A stretch of 64,000 nucleotides of DNA from Palaemon carinicauda (GCF_036898095.1 NC_090728.1:86785171-86849170); one strand, 5' to 3'; shown: positions 11,159-22,236, counted from the stretch's first letter. The notes: generated by a model from the letters alone, not told the origin. Made by a program: numbers and translations.

Positions 11159-11399
11159 ATAGTCCTAAAGGGAGCGACAGAGTTCGCGAACTCTAGGATT
11201 GCAGGTTTCACGCTGGGAGGATGCCCAAGGTTACTCATCCGGATAACAGATTCCCGATGCCGATTCCTGCACGATCTCCGTGATCAGCCAAGGATATCGC
11301 GCCTGCCGTGTCTGTCAGCGAATTCAGTGTCACTGAACCTCTATGCCATGGGGTCGGCAAGAGTTTTGCCTGTTTGGGCAGAATGATCCATGCCTTAGG

Positions 11400-12180
11400 A
11401 GAAGGTCCTCCATAGGATCGTCGACGGCTTCACCCCCCGGCTTCTTCAGTCGATCCTTTCTCGTAGGAAAGCATCTGAGACGGGAATTCCATAGTCGACC
11501 TCTCAGCTCTGATCAAGTTTGTCGAACAAACTTAGTCCAGCGTGGAACAGCAAAATCAATCAGACTGGTAACGAGGCGACAGGACTCCTTAGGCCCAGGA
11601 TCGGAAGGACGGGTACTTTCAGTTTCCATTCCATCCATCTTCCAGGAAGCTCTTGCAATCCAGCCTAGACTGCAAGTATTCCTGCTTATGATGCAGTGTG
11701 GCGATCCCGCCGTGGCATAGCAGGTTTTTTTCCCCAGAGAACTCTCCCTGCTTTCCTTATGGCCGCTCAGGTGCAGGCTTCCGCCTCCTTTGCTTTTTGG
11801 AGGGCTGGTCAACTCCGGTAGGCTCGGGTTCGACCTTCTTCAGCGCCGGGACAAGCTTCCGGATGCTTACCATGAGGGTGGGTTCATGGTATTCTGCTTG
11901 GAGCCTTCTCTTCTTCTGCCTCAACATCTGGAGTATCTGGCCATGATATTGAGTCAACGGCCTTACCACGTTGGAAACCCCGCTTCTCGTCCGTCCAGCG
12001 AGGTTAAGCAACGTCGGTTCTGGTCGGTACTTGGATGGGTGACCACCTGGGGACGCCAGATTCTGTTGCCACATCCTCCGAGCCTTCTTTTCAGTTGACT
12101 GTGGCAAGACTGAGGAGAGTCGCAGTACCTGTTCTCAGTCAAGCAGAGCTTTCAGCCCTACCTTGGAATGTTTCCTAGTT
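11400..12180 (+). pseudogene. DIRS-B1 reverse transcriptase remnant, interrupted by a 5S-like sequence
   Basis: At 11430-11530 the DNA parallels the B2 RT segment coding GFYSRVLL and IDLSALNKFVRQT. Further matches include the YLGMIL-type stretch at about 11934 (ggccatgatattgag). There the RT sequence stops, 118 bp of 5S-like DNA follow, and the RT homology resumes at about 12071 (catcctccgagccttctttt parallels B2 tctccacaaagccttcttat at about 41826). Multiple frameshifts and stops are present. Confidence 0.65.
11953..12070 (+). rRNA. 5S rRNA-like sequence 1 (probable pseudogene or 5S-derived insert)
   Basis: Near full length (118 bp against ~119-120 for 5S rRNA). Diagnostic segments are gcttctcgtccg, gttaagcaacgtcgg and tacttggatgggtgaccacc, which cover the internal Pol III promoter (A box, intermediate element, C box). 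The terminal stem is weakened (gtcaacgg against ctgttgcc). It sits inside the DIRS-B1 RT and aligns with the second copy at 16824. Shared variants at the helix that closes the C-box arm (ctgg...ccaga) set both apart from the usual G+C-richer pairing. Function is unlikely but not excluded. Confidence 0.85.
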
Positions 12181-12339
12181 CTCCTTTCCTCATTGACCCG
12201 TCTATAGTCCGAACGGTCGCCTCAGGATAAGTTCCATGTGGGGCGGTCCAAGTTCCGGTGGTTTCAGGCAACGATTAACCGGACTTTCTGGCCCCTATGG
12301 GACCAGCGGAACTATTAGACCTGCAATGGGTGTTGACCT

Positions 12340-13000
12340 ATAGAACCTCTTGATGGTAGTGGATATTCTCGTCCTTTCCTCACATTCTTGATGCTGTTCT
12401 CGGACTCGTCAAAGAAGGGGGGGGGGGGGCATGTTCCGGTCCAGGCCTATGGTCAAGACCTGAAGGATACCTCTCCATCATTCAGGCAGGCTTAGGGGCC
12501 GTAGTCCGGCCCCTCTACAGATTTTACAGCTCCTGCCGAGTCGCTCCGTGCGCGTCGACTTCATGATTCTGGCGTGTTCTAACCAGCAGGGGACGCATTT
12601 TCACACCTTCACATCTTGCAAAGAGGACACGGGGGAGAGTCACCAGTATACCTCTTCAGCCTGGACTCAAGGACATTCATCTCGACCTGTCTCCAGACCC
12701 TCCCCCGTCACGTCGCCCTACAGCACGATGTTGGATACATCGCAACGTCCCTCGCCTTCGAGTAATACTACTCTGTGACGCAGGTGCTACAAGCTGGAGT
12801 CTGGAAGCGTCTAATGACCTTCGCAGCCCGCTTCCTGCAGGGCGTGACCCACAGGAGTCTCGATACATTTTCTATCGCTCTGTGGTGGCTACACAACAGC
12901 TGGTCTAACCTCAGGCTCCTTTTTGGACAGGTAGCAGAAGGTTGAGGGCATTGTTATCAGGTTTTAGTCTGCATGAACGAAAGAAGTATGTCTGGCCCTT
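12340..13000 (+). pseudogene. DIRS-B1 RNase H and tyrosine recombinase remnants
   Basis: The RNase H start is seen at about 12390 (ctcggactcgtcaaagaag, FSDSSK-like, parallel to B2 42115). A recombinase C-terminus is readable near 12780-12880 with a VLQAGVW...FLQGVTHRSLDTFS-like stretch parallel to B2 43590-43690. In that segment the expected SFAPHYL tyrosine motif has decayed (aagcccgcttcctgcagg reads AARFLQ). Most of the recombinase core between them is missing or unreadable. Confidence 0.55.
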
Positions 13001-13404
13001 ATTTCTTTCTTCATCATCCCCTCTACGGGGAAGCAGCATCCTGGTCTCTGCATAGCTGACCTCGAACCTCTGCAGGTAAACCATGCTTCCTTGTGTTCCG
13101 AGTATTGAGTCAATACTGTCGCGTCCCCCATACCCTGACGAGGTGGTATTGGGAACGTCCTAACCCAGAGTTCCTTCTGGAACTCCAGGTCAACTGCCTA
13201 GGACGGGTCACACTTCTTCCTTCACACACAAGCTTATGTAGGCCACACGGTTCCTTGCGGAGCAAGGAACTTGTGAGGTGCAGGGACTCCTTTTCTCGAG
13301 TGCGACTCACTCGGATTCTGAGTCCCCGGGTAAAGCCAAAGCCAGTATGGCTGGGGACTTTCCACCCTACCTAAGGGGTAAGTCACCCAATGTAAATAGC
13401 GTGG

Positions 13405-13740
13405 TTTGTATTTCGGTTACGGAACAAATGACAAATTCGAAGATAATTTGTATTTTTCCTAACCATACAAACCTTAGCTATTTACACATATTTGCCCGCC
13501 AGCCCTGTCCCCCAAAACAAGTCCTACCTCTAAGTGAAAGTGAGCATTCATCTGTGTGTGAGGGGGGGGAGGGGTAGCTAGCTACCACTCCCCTACCCCC
13601 CCGCTAACTAGCGCGGGGGTAATACACCCTCGTTAAATTCTAATGGCTCGCCATTTCAGCTGCGCTAAAAGGTAAACCCAATGTAAATAGCTAAGGTTTG
13701 TATGGTTAGGAAAAATACAAATTATCTTCGAATTTGTCAT
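13405..13740 (+). repeat. B1 internal complementary region and right terminal repeat
   Basis: The internal complementary region holds acaaattcgaagataatttg, then tttttcctaaccatacaaac near 13430-13475. The outer right end is its inverse at 13684-13740 (gtttgtatggttaggaaaaa, then tacaaattatcttcgaattt). B2, B3 and the 26-kb tails have the same arrangement, which defines family B. Confidence 0.82.
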
Positions 13741-14850
13741 ATTCATGAGCACTCCCCCTTAATTATATGTCTAGAGGCGATGCAAATTTGATCATAATAT
13801 TCCTTGTCCTCGTGAATATATTAGTTATAGGACACCCTATGACCACCGAGTAGGAAGCCATGAGGGAAGTCTCATATACGTTTGTCGAGATGTTCCCCAA
13901 ATATCTTTGTCTATTCGTACACCTGTGCAGGCATTGGTTGTACAGATTGATACAGGAATAAAATATACAATATGCTCTGTACTTGCCTCCAAATGATAAC
14001 ATATCATATGATAATTTAGTTTAGGTGATTCAATAACTCCCTCAACCTGTTCTTTTCCTTGGAGATTTGAATGGTAGACATCCTTTATGGGGCGATGTTT
14101 TAGCAAACACCAGGGGCAATATTATATCATCAATTGTGGAAAATGAGGATGTCAGACTCCTTAATACAGGAGAGCCCACACACTTTCGTGTCCAGACAGG
14201 TACCTTGTCATGCATTGACTTATCAATCACAAGCTCTAATTGCCTTCTCAATTTCGATTGGAGGACATTAGATGATTGGCATACTAGTGATCATGCACCA
14301 ACCATTATAAACAGCGACGATGGTCCACCTTTACAAAGATTGCCACGATGGAATCTTAACAAGGCAGGCAGGGATAGATTTTGTGAGCTAAGCGAAATTG
14401 AAGGGAATGCAGAACAGTATGAAATTGTTGATGATGCCATAGACTTACTGAATGGAACTCTTCATACAGCAGGAGTTAATTTCCAAAACAACAGGGTTAT
14501 TCATATGACGACCAGTCCTGTGGTGGTTTTCAGAACTAACTGCCCTGCACAGAGGCACAAGAAGATCTCTAACTCGATTGCGCAGATGCCGTACTAAGGA
14601 CAATTTTAATATACATGTACAGTATATAAGAAATGTAGAGCACAGTTCTGTTGTACCATGAAAGAAGCTAGGCGCTAGTCTTTGGTATCTTTTGTTTCCT
14701 CCATTAACAGTAGAACACCACCATCCTCTGTGTGGGGGAAAGTAAAAAAGATAACAGGCAAATTCATCTCCATCCCACCACCAGTGTTGAAGGTGAAAGA
14801 TCAGTATGTGACTGGAGCAACTGAGGTTAGCAATGCCCTGGCTGATCATT
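13741..14850 (+). mobile_element. I-like LINE fragment with endonuclease C-terminus
   Basis: Directly follows the DIRS-B1 right end. It encodes the second half of an APE-type endonuclease and the linker to the RT, then stops at 14850, where DIRS-A4 ORF1 sequence begins without a terminal repeat. No RT is present. It is plausibly the same LINE family as 5209-7690, but the two fragments do not overlap, so identity cannot be tested here. Confidence 0.8.
13930..14850 (+). pseudogene. LINE ORF2 endonuclease part
   Basis: Readable pieces: PVQALVVQIDTGIKYTICSV near 13922; LFLGDLNGRHPLWGD at about 14050 (catalytic Asp-Asn and the His-Pro-Leu-Trp signature); SCIDLSITSSN at about 14209; and the final SDHAPTII near 14287 (catalytic Asp-His). 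The linker to the RT (SVWGKVKKITGK at about 14728, TGATEVSNALADH) is readable to 14850. Stops near 14018 and 14030, and frameshifts, break the frame. In intact elements this domain nicks the target DNA. Confidence 0.82.
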
Positions 14851-15720
14851 AAGCTCCTGGACCCAGGGGAGAAGTTAAGTCGAACGGCGAAAGGAATTGA
14901 GAGGGTAGCCAGGAGTTACAGTCTTTTAAGACCCGAACAGAAGTCCTCTCGAGCGTTTTCTGTCGATCCCCAGAATGCTCACCCTCGAGGTATTAGTGTT
15001 TTCAAACATTATAAGCGCGCTTCAGGCGCTAAGCTGAAAACAAAATTAGATTCATTTTGCGTGTGTTACGTTTCATGCGGCGCGGACGTAGTGCCGCCGC
15101 CTCCACCTGATGGGTGTTGTCTCCCGATAGTGGCAAGTGCTACGGATCGACGAAGATAAGGCTGAATACGTTTCGCCTAAGGTTGATCTTTGATCTTTGC
15201 TGTTAGGCATGAAACAGCAACTATCTTCGTTTATGCAGTCTTATCAGCCTGCCGTTAACAGTGCGGTTGGATGTCACGATTCCGGTCTTGACACGGTTGC
15301 ACAGGCGACGTGTCTTTAACGGTGATGACTCGTTGTTGCACAGGCGGCCTACCAGCCGCAATGTTCAACGGTGGAAGAAAGTGGATGCATTACTTCGATT
15401 ACTTGCTCAACGCAAACCGACCGCTCATAGCGCCTAGTATCAGTCTATTTAGGCGCGCCGACGTTCACCAGGCAGCAGAGCATGCTGCCGAATGACATGA
15501 CAGACAACAGAGCCGGCGAAACGTCAGCAGAACGGTGCGGCAACGGAAGCGGAACGTCAACGGAACGGAGCGAAGCGCCAGTGTGGACGCTTCAACGTCA
15601 GTGTGGACACTTCAGCATCAGTGTGGACACTTCAGCGTCAGTGTGGACGCTTCAGTGTCTGTGTGGACGCTTCGCTACCTATGACAATAGACTTTGATGT
15701 CTACCTAAACATGACCGTCT
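14851..15720 (+). pseudogene. DIRS-A4 ORF1 remnant
   Basis: Collinear with A3 ORF1: cttttaagacccgaacagaa, tctgtcgatccccagaatgctcaccctc, ggcatgaaacagcaactatc with tttatgcagtcttatcagcctgc (A3 45905-45960), and cacaggcggcctaccagccg (A3 46007). A decayed CAG/GTC-rich tract at 15586-15672 contains a roughly 18-bp tandem repeat of the gtgtggacgcttcagcgtca type, five copies. No open frame survives. Confidence 0.7.
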
Positions 15721-16063
15721 TGCGTTGAGTTATTTTTGCTCCAGGCGCTATATTAAGAAATAAATCTTAACTAGAAAGATATTATATTCTCGGACCAAGA
15801 CCTGTTGGGCTAATTCTTGGTTGGGAGAACTAGAATTAAAACCTCTAAGCATTGAGGTCTGAATTCAGAACCCTAAGGAGTGGATTCCTAGGAATCAAGA
15901 CTTCTCTTCCTAGGATAGAGTATTGTAGGAGGAAGGGAATAACCTTCAGAAACTCATGAGAGTTTTTCTGAAGAGTTTCCTTTTTATTTTTTACCTGCTG
16001 CTCCTCGTTCCGACTTCAGAGTTTTTTCTAGTTGCGTTGATGGTGTCTCTGTTTATTTTATTT

Positions 16064-16172
16064 TTATTACTAGCCAAGCTGCAACCATAGTTGAGAAAGC
16101 AAGATGCTTTAACACAAAGGGCTCCTATAAGGAAAGATGGCTCAGTAAATAAGAAAATAAATAAATAAATTA
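16064..16172 (+). repeat. SINE-like repeat, copy 1
   Basis: The block ttattactagccaagctgca, ending in an aaataaataaat-type tail, matches a second copy at 61731-61875 (attattacttgctaagctac). Shared landmarks are agc-aag-ctgcaac, gttg-gaaagcaagatgct and ggctc-ctcagtaaat. It is a short A-tailed noncoding interspersed repeat of the sort seen in shrimp genomes. No tRNA or 7SL head was identified. Confidence 0.7.
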
Positions 16173-16823
16173 ACATTAAATCATTCTCAGAGGTAGAGGT
16201 AGAGGTTGATGCAGCGCCTGCAGCTGCAACAGCAGGAAGTACATTAAGGCTTTTATGAGAATAGAGTGTAAGAGTATATCTCCCACCACTGGCAGATCTT
16301 TTATGATTTAATGTATTATGTTTTAAAAACGCTCTTGTTTAGTGACTCGTAAACATAGCACAGTGCACTGGAGGAGGTATTTGTTCGTGTTCATCTTACT
16401 CCTAGCCCTACACCTTTTCCTTACTTTCCAACCCCTGGGAGAAGGAAGGTCGGTAGGCTGAGGTGCATCGTGGACCTTGTGCGTTAAACGTATGTTCTGC
16501 CGAGCGATCCTGTTGGTACAGTCCAAGATGTTCCCGCTCCGCTTTGGAATGATGAAGTAAAGCTCTTTTCTTCGCCTACTATTTTCGAACTATGACGTCA
16601 CAACCATGTGACATAGTTTCATGGGAAGAGCGAAGTTGGAATGTCTTGAAGCGATCGGTTCATCATCGCTATGATATCTCGGATCTTGCAACTTTTTTCT
16701 GCGTAATAGGACGCAGTTCCCTGACGAGGATGATGTTCTACGTTTTCCCTGTCTACTAGACTAGGAAGATACTCGTCATGTACGCACACGAACAGAACTT
16801 ACCCTCGCAGCAGGCGTGTCGCG

Positions 16824-16942
16824 GTCAACAGCCATACCAAGTTGAAAACACCGCTTCTCGTCCGATCAGCAAAGTTAAGCAACGTTAGGTCTGGTCAATA
16901 CTTAGATGGGTAACCACCTGGGGAACACCAGATGCTGTTGGC
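16824..16942 (+). rRNA. 5S rRNA-like sequence 2, full length
   Basis: Length is 119 bp, the normal size for 5S rRNA. It starts gtcaacagccataccaag and ends gatgctgttggc, and the two ends pair into an 8-bp stem (gtcaacag with ctgttggc, one G-T). It has accgcttctcgtccgatcag, aagttaagcaacgtt and acttagatgggtaaccacct, so the internal promoter regions are recognisable. The ctgg...ccaga helix variant is shared with copy 1. It lies within DIRS-A4. It is better preserved than copy 1 but still diverged from canonical 5S. Confidence 0.87.
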
Positions 16943-18659
16943 ATTTAAACCTTTAATGCTTAAACTGGAAGCAATCAAGCGTGTTTTTCTTCCACGAGAG
17001 AAGCGGAAGTCAGACAAGTCGCATACAATCCTAGCTCTTCCTCTGGAATCTTACACACTTTCACGGAAGAAAGAGTTTGTCCTCGTCGAAGGACGAAAAA
17101 CCTAGACTTGGTAGTCACCAATCAATACGTCCAAGACCTTTCAGGAGTTGTATGTTTTTATAATAACTTATCCAGCAATAACTGATGTTCGCTGGAAGTT
17201 TTTCTTTTCGAAAGAAGGCGACATGTCAGCACCAGAATCATGTAAGACACATAGTTTTTCGGGAGAAAAGGTGCTCAGTTTGCTTCTCTTCACGCTTCTT
17301 CTCCTCCCCCAGTTTTGGGAAATGTCTAGTACTTTCTTCTGAGGTTTAGCGACTACTGTTGACGGTATCTCGCATCATTGGATACATTCAGTTTGCGCAC
17401 AAGGTGCGCTTGAAATGTCATAGGGGCTCTCCCAGGTCGCTCACGGAACTGCGGTTGATGTTCTCTCCCAGCCTTCGCTCACGCTTGAGTTGGCGCGCTC
17501 GCTGGCCCGCGAGTGTAGGTTTGGTCTGAGCTAAAGGAGGTCAATTTCATCTCTGTTTAGCGTTTACGATTCTCGGGGGGAAAAAAATTTCTCCTAAAAG
17601 AGTCTAAGGACTACCATAAACCAAAGAAATGGTTTTCCGTTAGTGTCAGAAAGCGTAGTTCTCCTATGCTCAGCAACGCTTCCTCGCAGAGATATGCTCG
17701 TGTTACGGGAAGCGTTAGAGCGGTGCTTGTAGCAGTCTGGTCTCTCTCTTACAGCAGATGTCACGCAGACATAGACGCAAGTTCTGGTCTCTCCCTCACG
17801 CAGTCACAGACGCAGACGCCAGTCTGGTCGTATGTTGGACGCTGATAGTCAAAGTTGATCCTTTCAACAAGCTGTTCCATCTTCGCGCTTTGCGGGACAC
17901 GCGACTATCACTCATGTGGACGTATGCTACACGCGGATAACTCTCGGCAAACAGTTCAATCTGAAATCCTAAGCAACCTAGATGCATGTGTCAGCCTGGA
18001 CATATGCTGGATAAAGTCAGTCAGGTTTTTTTCCCGTGTCAGGATAGACTAACAGTTGCGTCTTTGCGCCACTGACCAGACGCTATGCTGTCGCCTCCTC
18101 ACAGCACGCTGTAGATTTACAACAAGCGGGATGCACACAGAACACTGTATCCACACAACAAGGTGAACGCGTACAGCACGCTGACACCTTATGGCAAGGC
18201 AAGTACATGCGACATTATGGTCGCATGCTAGACGCATACTGTACAGTCAAGTCTTTTTCTCACAGCAGTATAGACAGACTATTGTCTCTTTTTTGCGTCT
18301 CACTGGCCTCGCGTCAGACTTTAGCTTTAAGTATGTTGAACACTCGCTGGTTACACACGATCAGGTCTTAACCTCACAGCATGAGGTTCACGTTGTTGAT
18401 GCTTCTTTTCAACAATCCTAGCTTCAATATCGGTTTCTTGCGACCGATATGGACGCGTTTCGGGAGGCGGTCTAGATCCTGACTCTCTCTCACAACATGT
18501 TGAGTGTATGCAGCATGCTGAAACCATACTGGACTCATGCTGGGACCATGATGGGTGCATGCTGGAAGCATGTCATTAGTCCGTTTCCCCGTGTCAGGAT
18601 CACAAACGCTTTATTTTAAACCTTCAAGCTTTAGGTCTAGCTGCCTCCAGTATTTCGGA

Positions 18660-19710
18660 AAACCCCTAAGATCTAGAAGGTTGTTCGAAGGAGGCATCTG
18701 AGGCTATCGCTTGTACAAAGGACCTTTGCCTTAAGGTTTTGCAGCCCAAATAGGAGGTTTTATGAAGTGATGTAGAGCTAAAGCAGTCTCTTCATTTAGT
18801 AACTCTAAGACAAGTGGCCTATTTCTTCTTAGACCGTAAAAGAAGACATATTTTTTCCTCCTCGACCATCAAGGGGTACGGGAGTATGCGGACAGCTGTC
18901 TTTGGACGCAGAAGATTGGATCTATCAGATAAAGACCTTATAGATCTTCTCAGATCATTTGAGATGACTTAGAAGTGTCAGCAAGATTCGCCAGCCTGGA
19001 ATTTAGAGGTCGTTTCTGGAATTCCGCGGTAGTGAAAAATTCGAGCCTTTACAATTGATTTCTTTTTTAAGGTCTAACTTTGGAGACTTTTCTGAGTAAG
19101 TCTGGCAATAGTTGAGAGTCAGTGAAGTTCATGCTTTTAGCAAGAACATGGACTTCAAAATGGGTAAGCCATATGCGCCTTGCAACCTGGATTCTTGGTC
19201 ATTTACAAATGTCCTTCTCATCCATGGCCTAAATCTTTCGAGTTCAATATCCTCTCGAATATAGTTTGTGAAGGACTGAGGAAAGTTTTTTGCCTGGTTA
19301 AAACGATGAAGTTTTATCAGGACAGGACCAAAGGAGTTAAAGTCTATTCAAGGCTCTTTGGTGCACGGTCAAGAAACCTGCGCTGTCTATGTCTAAAACG
19401 CTCTATCATCTCGTATAGACTTTAATTACAGAGGTCCTTTCACACTGTTGTGTGAAGGATCTTAAGCTGTCGAAAGAGTAAAGACTCATGAAGTTAGAAC
19501 TGTGGGAGTTTCTGTAACTTTTAAGCAAACTGTTCTCTGCAAAGCATCGTGCATACAGCCTGTTGAAGGGGTAATCCTGTATTCGCCTTGCATTACTTAT
19601 ACTGTTTCCAGTCTCTTTATGACGGTTACGTTTTGGGATCATTCGTAACAACGAGTGCAGTAGTAGGTGAAATATCCACCACTATATTTCCCTTAATTCC
19701 TAGTACCCGT
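18660..19710 (+). pseudogene. DIRS-A4 tyrosine recombinase remnant
   Basis: Collinear with the A2/A3 recombinase: tcgaaggaggcatctgaggctatcgc (FSKEA motif) at 18694; ctcgaccatcaaggggtacg (STIKGY) at 18862; agataaagaccttatagatcttctcaga at 18917; cgccagcctggaatttaga at 18989; agtgaagttcatgcttttagcaagaaca (Arg region) at 19119; aagactcatgaagttagaac (HEVR box) at 19482; and cgtaacaacgagtgcagtagtaggtga near the end. Many stops and indels are present. The tyrosine region (cgccttgcattacttatac) is faintly visible near 19583. Confidence 0.75.
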
Positions 19711-20071
19711 GTTCTTCTCTTGGAACTTTTATATACAGTATATTTTTATGATTGTACGGAAGATTGGTCGGCAATCTTCCGCAATCTTTGATGTAGTCAG
19801 GTGGTCATTTTGTTCCTAGAGAGCGCCCGGAACAAGGGTATTAGTTGAGGTCCTGTCATGTTATAGGTTATTGAATCGTTTGACAGCTCCTAGAGATCAT
19901 CAGCCCCCTGGGTGGACCGCTGGATCTTCTAAGGATAGCAGACAAAATGAGGCAGAGCATTGCTGTCAGCTTCCTTATCAGGTGAGAACCACTTAAGTTG
20001 TTTATGTAACTCTTAAGTGAATTTCCAATTATGCAGCTGTCTCTGACCCGCCACCAATGGGTGTCAATCAG

Positions 20072-20385
20072 CCATTATATAACCAGCGGGTAAGTTTTAT
20101 GTTTAAAAATGATATTTTCATAATAAGATAAATTTTTGAATATACTTACCCGCTGGTTATATAAGTTAAAAACCCACCCTCCTCCCCTCTAGAGACCATG
20201 GGGCGTGGAAAATCTGAAGATGTTGGGTATAGTTCTACCTGTTGTACCGCGAGGGCGCTAGTGTACACCTGGCATATCTGCGATAAGCAGCGAGATTTTG
20301 AATTTTCTGCCGGTGTCAAGAGACTTTAGCCATTATATAACCAGCGGTTAAGTATATTCAAAAATTTATTTTATTATGAAAATAT
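20072..20385 (+). repeat. A4 internal complementary region and right inverted terminal repeat
   Basis: The internal complementary region (20072-20166) runs from ataaccagcgggtaagtttt through gatattttcataataagata to acttacccgctggttatata. The right terminal repeat follows and ends in aatttattttattatgaaaa, tat. The T-A-rich core is inverted relative to the outer end, as in A2 and A3. Confidence 0.85.
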
Positions 20386-20387
20386 CA

Positions 20388-21705
20388 TGTTAAATTCGGA
20401 CAGGTCCTCCAGTGTCCGTGCTAGACAACTGTCCACCATCTTCATGTCATGAAGGTACATCAGGGGACGGTGATCAGAATGGATCACGAAGAACTGACCA
20501 CAGAGGAAGGCCCTGAAGGTTTTCACCCCTCATCGCAGAGCAGCCAACTCACGCTCAATGGTAGAGTAACGGGTCTCGCAGTCAAGGAAAGTCATGGAGT
20601 CGTACGCTATCACCCGACGTTCCTCTGGATGCTCCAAGGACTCCTGGCACAGACAAGCACCAGCACCCTCCCCGGAAGCATCAACAAACAACTCCAAGGG
20701 TTTTGCATCAGCGTAGTAGTCGGGGTATGACAACATAATGTCCTCCTTGATCAGTTCCTTCAAGCGCACAAAGGCACAATCCATTTCTGTAGTCCACTTC
20801 AGTTTCCTAGTCCCTTGGGATTTTCGTCCTCCAGTCTTCGCAGATAATGGTTTGGCTATCTGTGAGCACATGGGGATAAACTTCCGGTGGAAGTTTATCA
20901 GTCCCAGGAATCCCCGTAGCTCACGCACAGTGGTCGGTTTAGGGAAGTATTCCACTTTCTGGATGTATTCTGGTAGCTTACGCATACCAGAACGTCCAAC
21001 CAGATGACCAAGATACTGCACCTTGGCTTGAACCCAAGAACACTTCCCGAGTTTTATCTTGAGTCCGTACTTCTGGAGAGTAGCCAAAACTCGTTCTACC
21101 AGTTTCAGGTGTTCCTCGAAAGAAGACCCAAGTATCAAGATGTCATCAATGTAGACAACCTTCTTGGCTTTCGGGAACTCTTGGAGAATACTCTGCATTT
21201 CTCTCTGGAACACTGCAGGTGCATTTTTCAGTCCAAACGATAAGCGTCTGAACTGCCAGTGTCCAAAGGCGGTAGAGAAAGCCATGTATTCTTTACTGTC
21301 CTCTGCCAACGGTAACTGGTAGTATCCACGAACCAGGTTAAGGGTTGTGATGTATTTGACTCCTTGAAGTCCAAATACAGAATCGGCCATGTTAGGCATC
21401 GGGAACTTATCAGAAACAGTCACCTTATTCAGTCTACGGTAGTCCACACACAACTGTATACTATTGTCCTTTTTTCAGACTGGAACAATGGGTGAAGACC
21501 AAGGAGAGATGCTGGGTTCAATAATACCCAGTTCATGCAACTCCTTGCATTGTTCCTCGATGGCATCAGCGACGGGCTTGGCAAACCGTCGAACTCTTTG
21601 ATAAATGGGCGTCTCGTCATACAGGTGGATGCGTATTGGTGTGCTTGAGCACTCTCCCACATCATCATCACCAGTACTGATGACTGGAAGATGACGTCGA
21701 AGCAT
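20388..21705 (-). pseudogene. Gypsy reverse transcriptase and partial RNase H
   Basis: The RT N-terminus reads RRFAKPVADAIEEQCKELHE and SPWSSPIVPV, then an in-frame stop at 21475-21477, then CVDYRRLNKVTVSDKFPMPN, TLNLVRGYYQLPL (motif A; usual Asp replaced by Asn in LNLVRGYYQ), FGLKNAPAVFQR (motif B) and VVYIDDILILG (motif C, intact). The connection and RNase H start follow (ELFVDASGEGAGACL). A stop near 20530 precedes more RNase H text (FVIHSDHRPLMYL) to about 20396, where the element is cut. The stops and the Asp loss make it inactive. Confidence 0.88.
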
Positions 21706-22236
21706 TTAACAAAACTGGTCCTTCTGAGAAGAGTCCAGTTCGTTGGAGATAGAAAGATTGTCTATCTCTTCCAATATGCTTGGTTCAGGAGTCAGGTCAC
21801 ACTCCTGTGCTTTCAGGCAGGATAGAGGAGCATCCACCATTGCCATAGTGAACACCTTCCCCAAAGGATCGCCCTTCTTGATCTTTGCAGTTTCTTCAGT
21901 TGAACCATTGGTTAAAATGGAGGCTTTTCCATATTTCAGTTCGAGGATGCCAAGGATTGCTGTAGCTTTCCTTGACAGACCGGGGGTTATGATGTCGCAT
22001 CATAAAACATTTCTGGCCAACAGTTGGTCGGACAAACAGGGCACCTAAAAGAGGTGTCAATTCCCTTAGGAAATTTAACACTTACTGGAACAAGTAGTGG
22101 CTCAATACTGCCAATCCTTAATGAATCGGCTGCGTGGACCTCAAGTCCGTAAAGCACTTGCTGACAACAGGCTCCACGTATCGGGACATAATACTCCAAA
22201 GAAGCTCTTGGGAGTACTGCCAATGCTCAGCCGATT

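Larger units (their letters stand above)
7850..13740 (+). mobile_element. DIRS-like retrotransposon, family B copy 1 (B1), heavily decayed
   Basis: B1 is assigned by collinearity with B2: ORF1 segment with cactcatagagactcctctt (8412) matching B2 at 39379; RT segment with ggcttcttcagtcgatcctt (11440) matching the B2 RT; RNase H start near 12390 (ttctcggactcgtcaaagaag); recombinase C-terminus near 12780-12880; a 3' UTR similar to B2 at 43740; and the family B terminal structure at 13405-13740. All frames are shattered. ORF1 is inflated by GC-rich tandem repeats, and a 5S rRNA-like sequence interrupts the RT. The left end is uncertain. Confidence 0.75.
15721..18655 (+). other. Degenerate interior of DIRS-A4
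   Basis: No protein can be read with confidence. Short parallels to the A1 ORF1 region exist (ctgctgctcctcgttc at 15998 and at 1338). At 17750-18560 there are repeated cagac/cacgca and gttgac-type motifs like those of DIRS-A ORF1. The interval also contains a SINE-like repeat (16064-16172) and a 5S-like sequence (16824-16942). I regard it as old ORF1-derived DNA but cannot exclude other inserts. Confidence 0.45.
14851..20385 (+). mobile_element. DIRS-like retrotransposon, family A copy 4 (A4), heavily decayed
   Basis: Starts inside ORF1: aagctcctggacccagggga aligns with A3 at 45438 and A1 at 267. It keeps ORF1 debris, a long low-identity middle with a SINE-like and a 5S-like insert, a recombinase remnant (18660-19710), the family A 3' UTR and the terminal structure (20072-20385). 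The RT/RNase H region is not recognisable, so a large deletion is likely. It ends against the minus-strand gypsy fragment at about 20386. Confidence 0.78.

Noticed and set aside
11953..16942. Calling the two 5S sequences functional rRNA genes
   Set aside because: Both are single, diverged and embedded in decayed transposons; the terminal stem of copy 1 is damaged and no clean T-run terminator follows copy 2.
20740..21243. Plus-strand open frames over the gypsy region (for example 20449-20730, 20738-21007 and 21004-21243)
   Set aside because: They are antisense shadows of the minus-strand RT.
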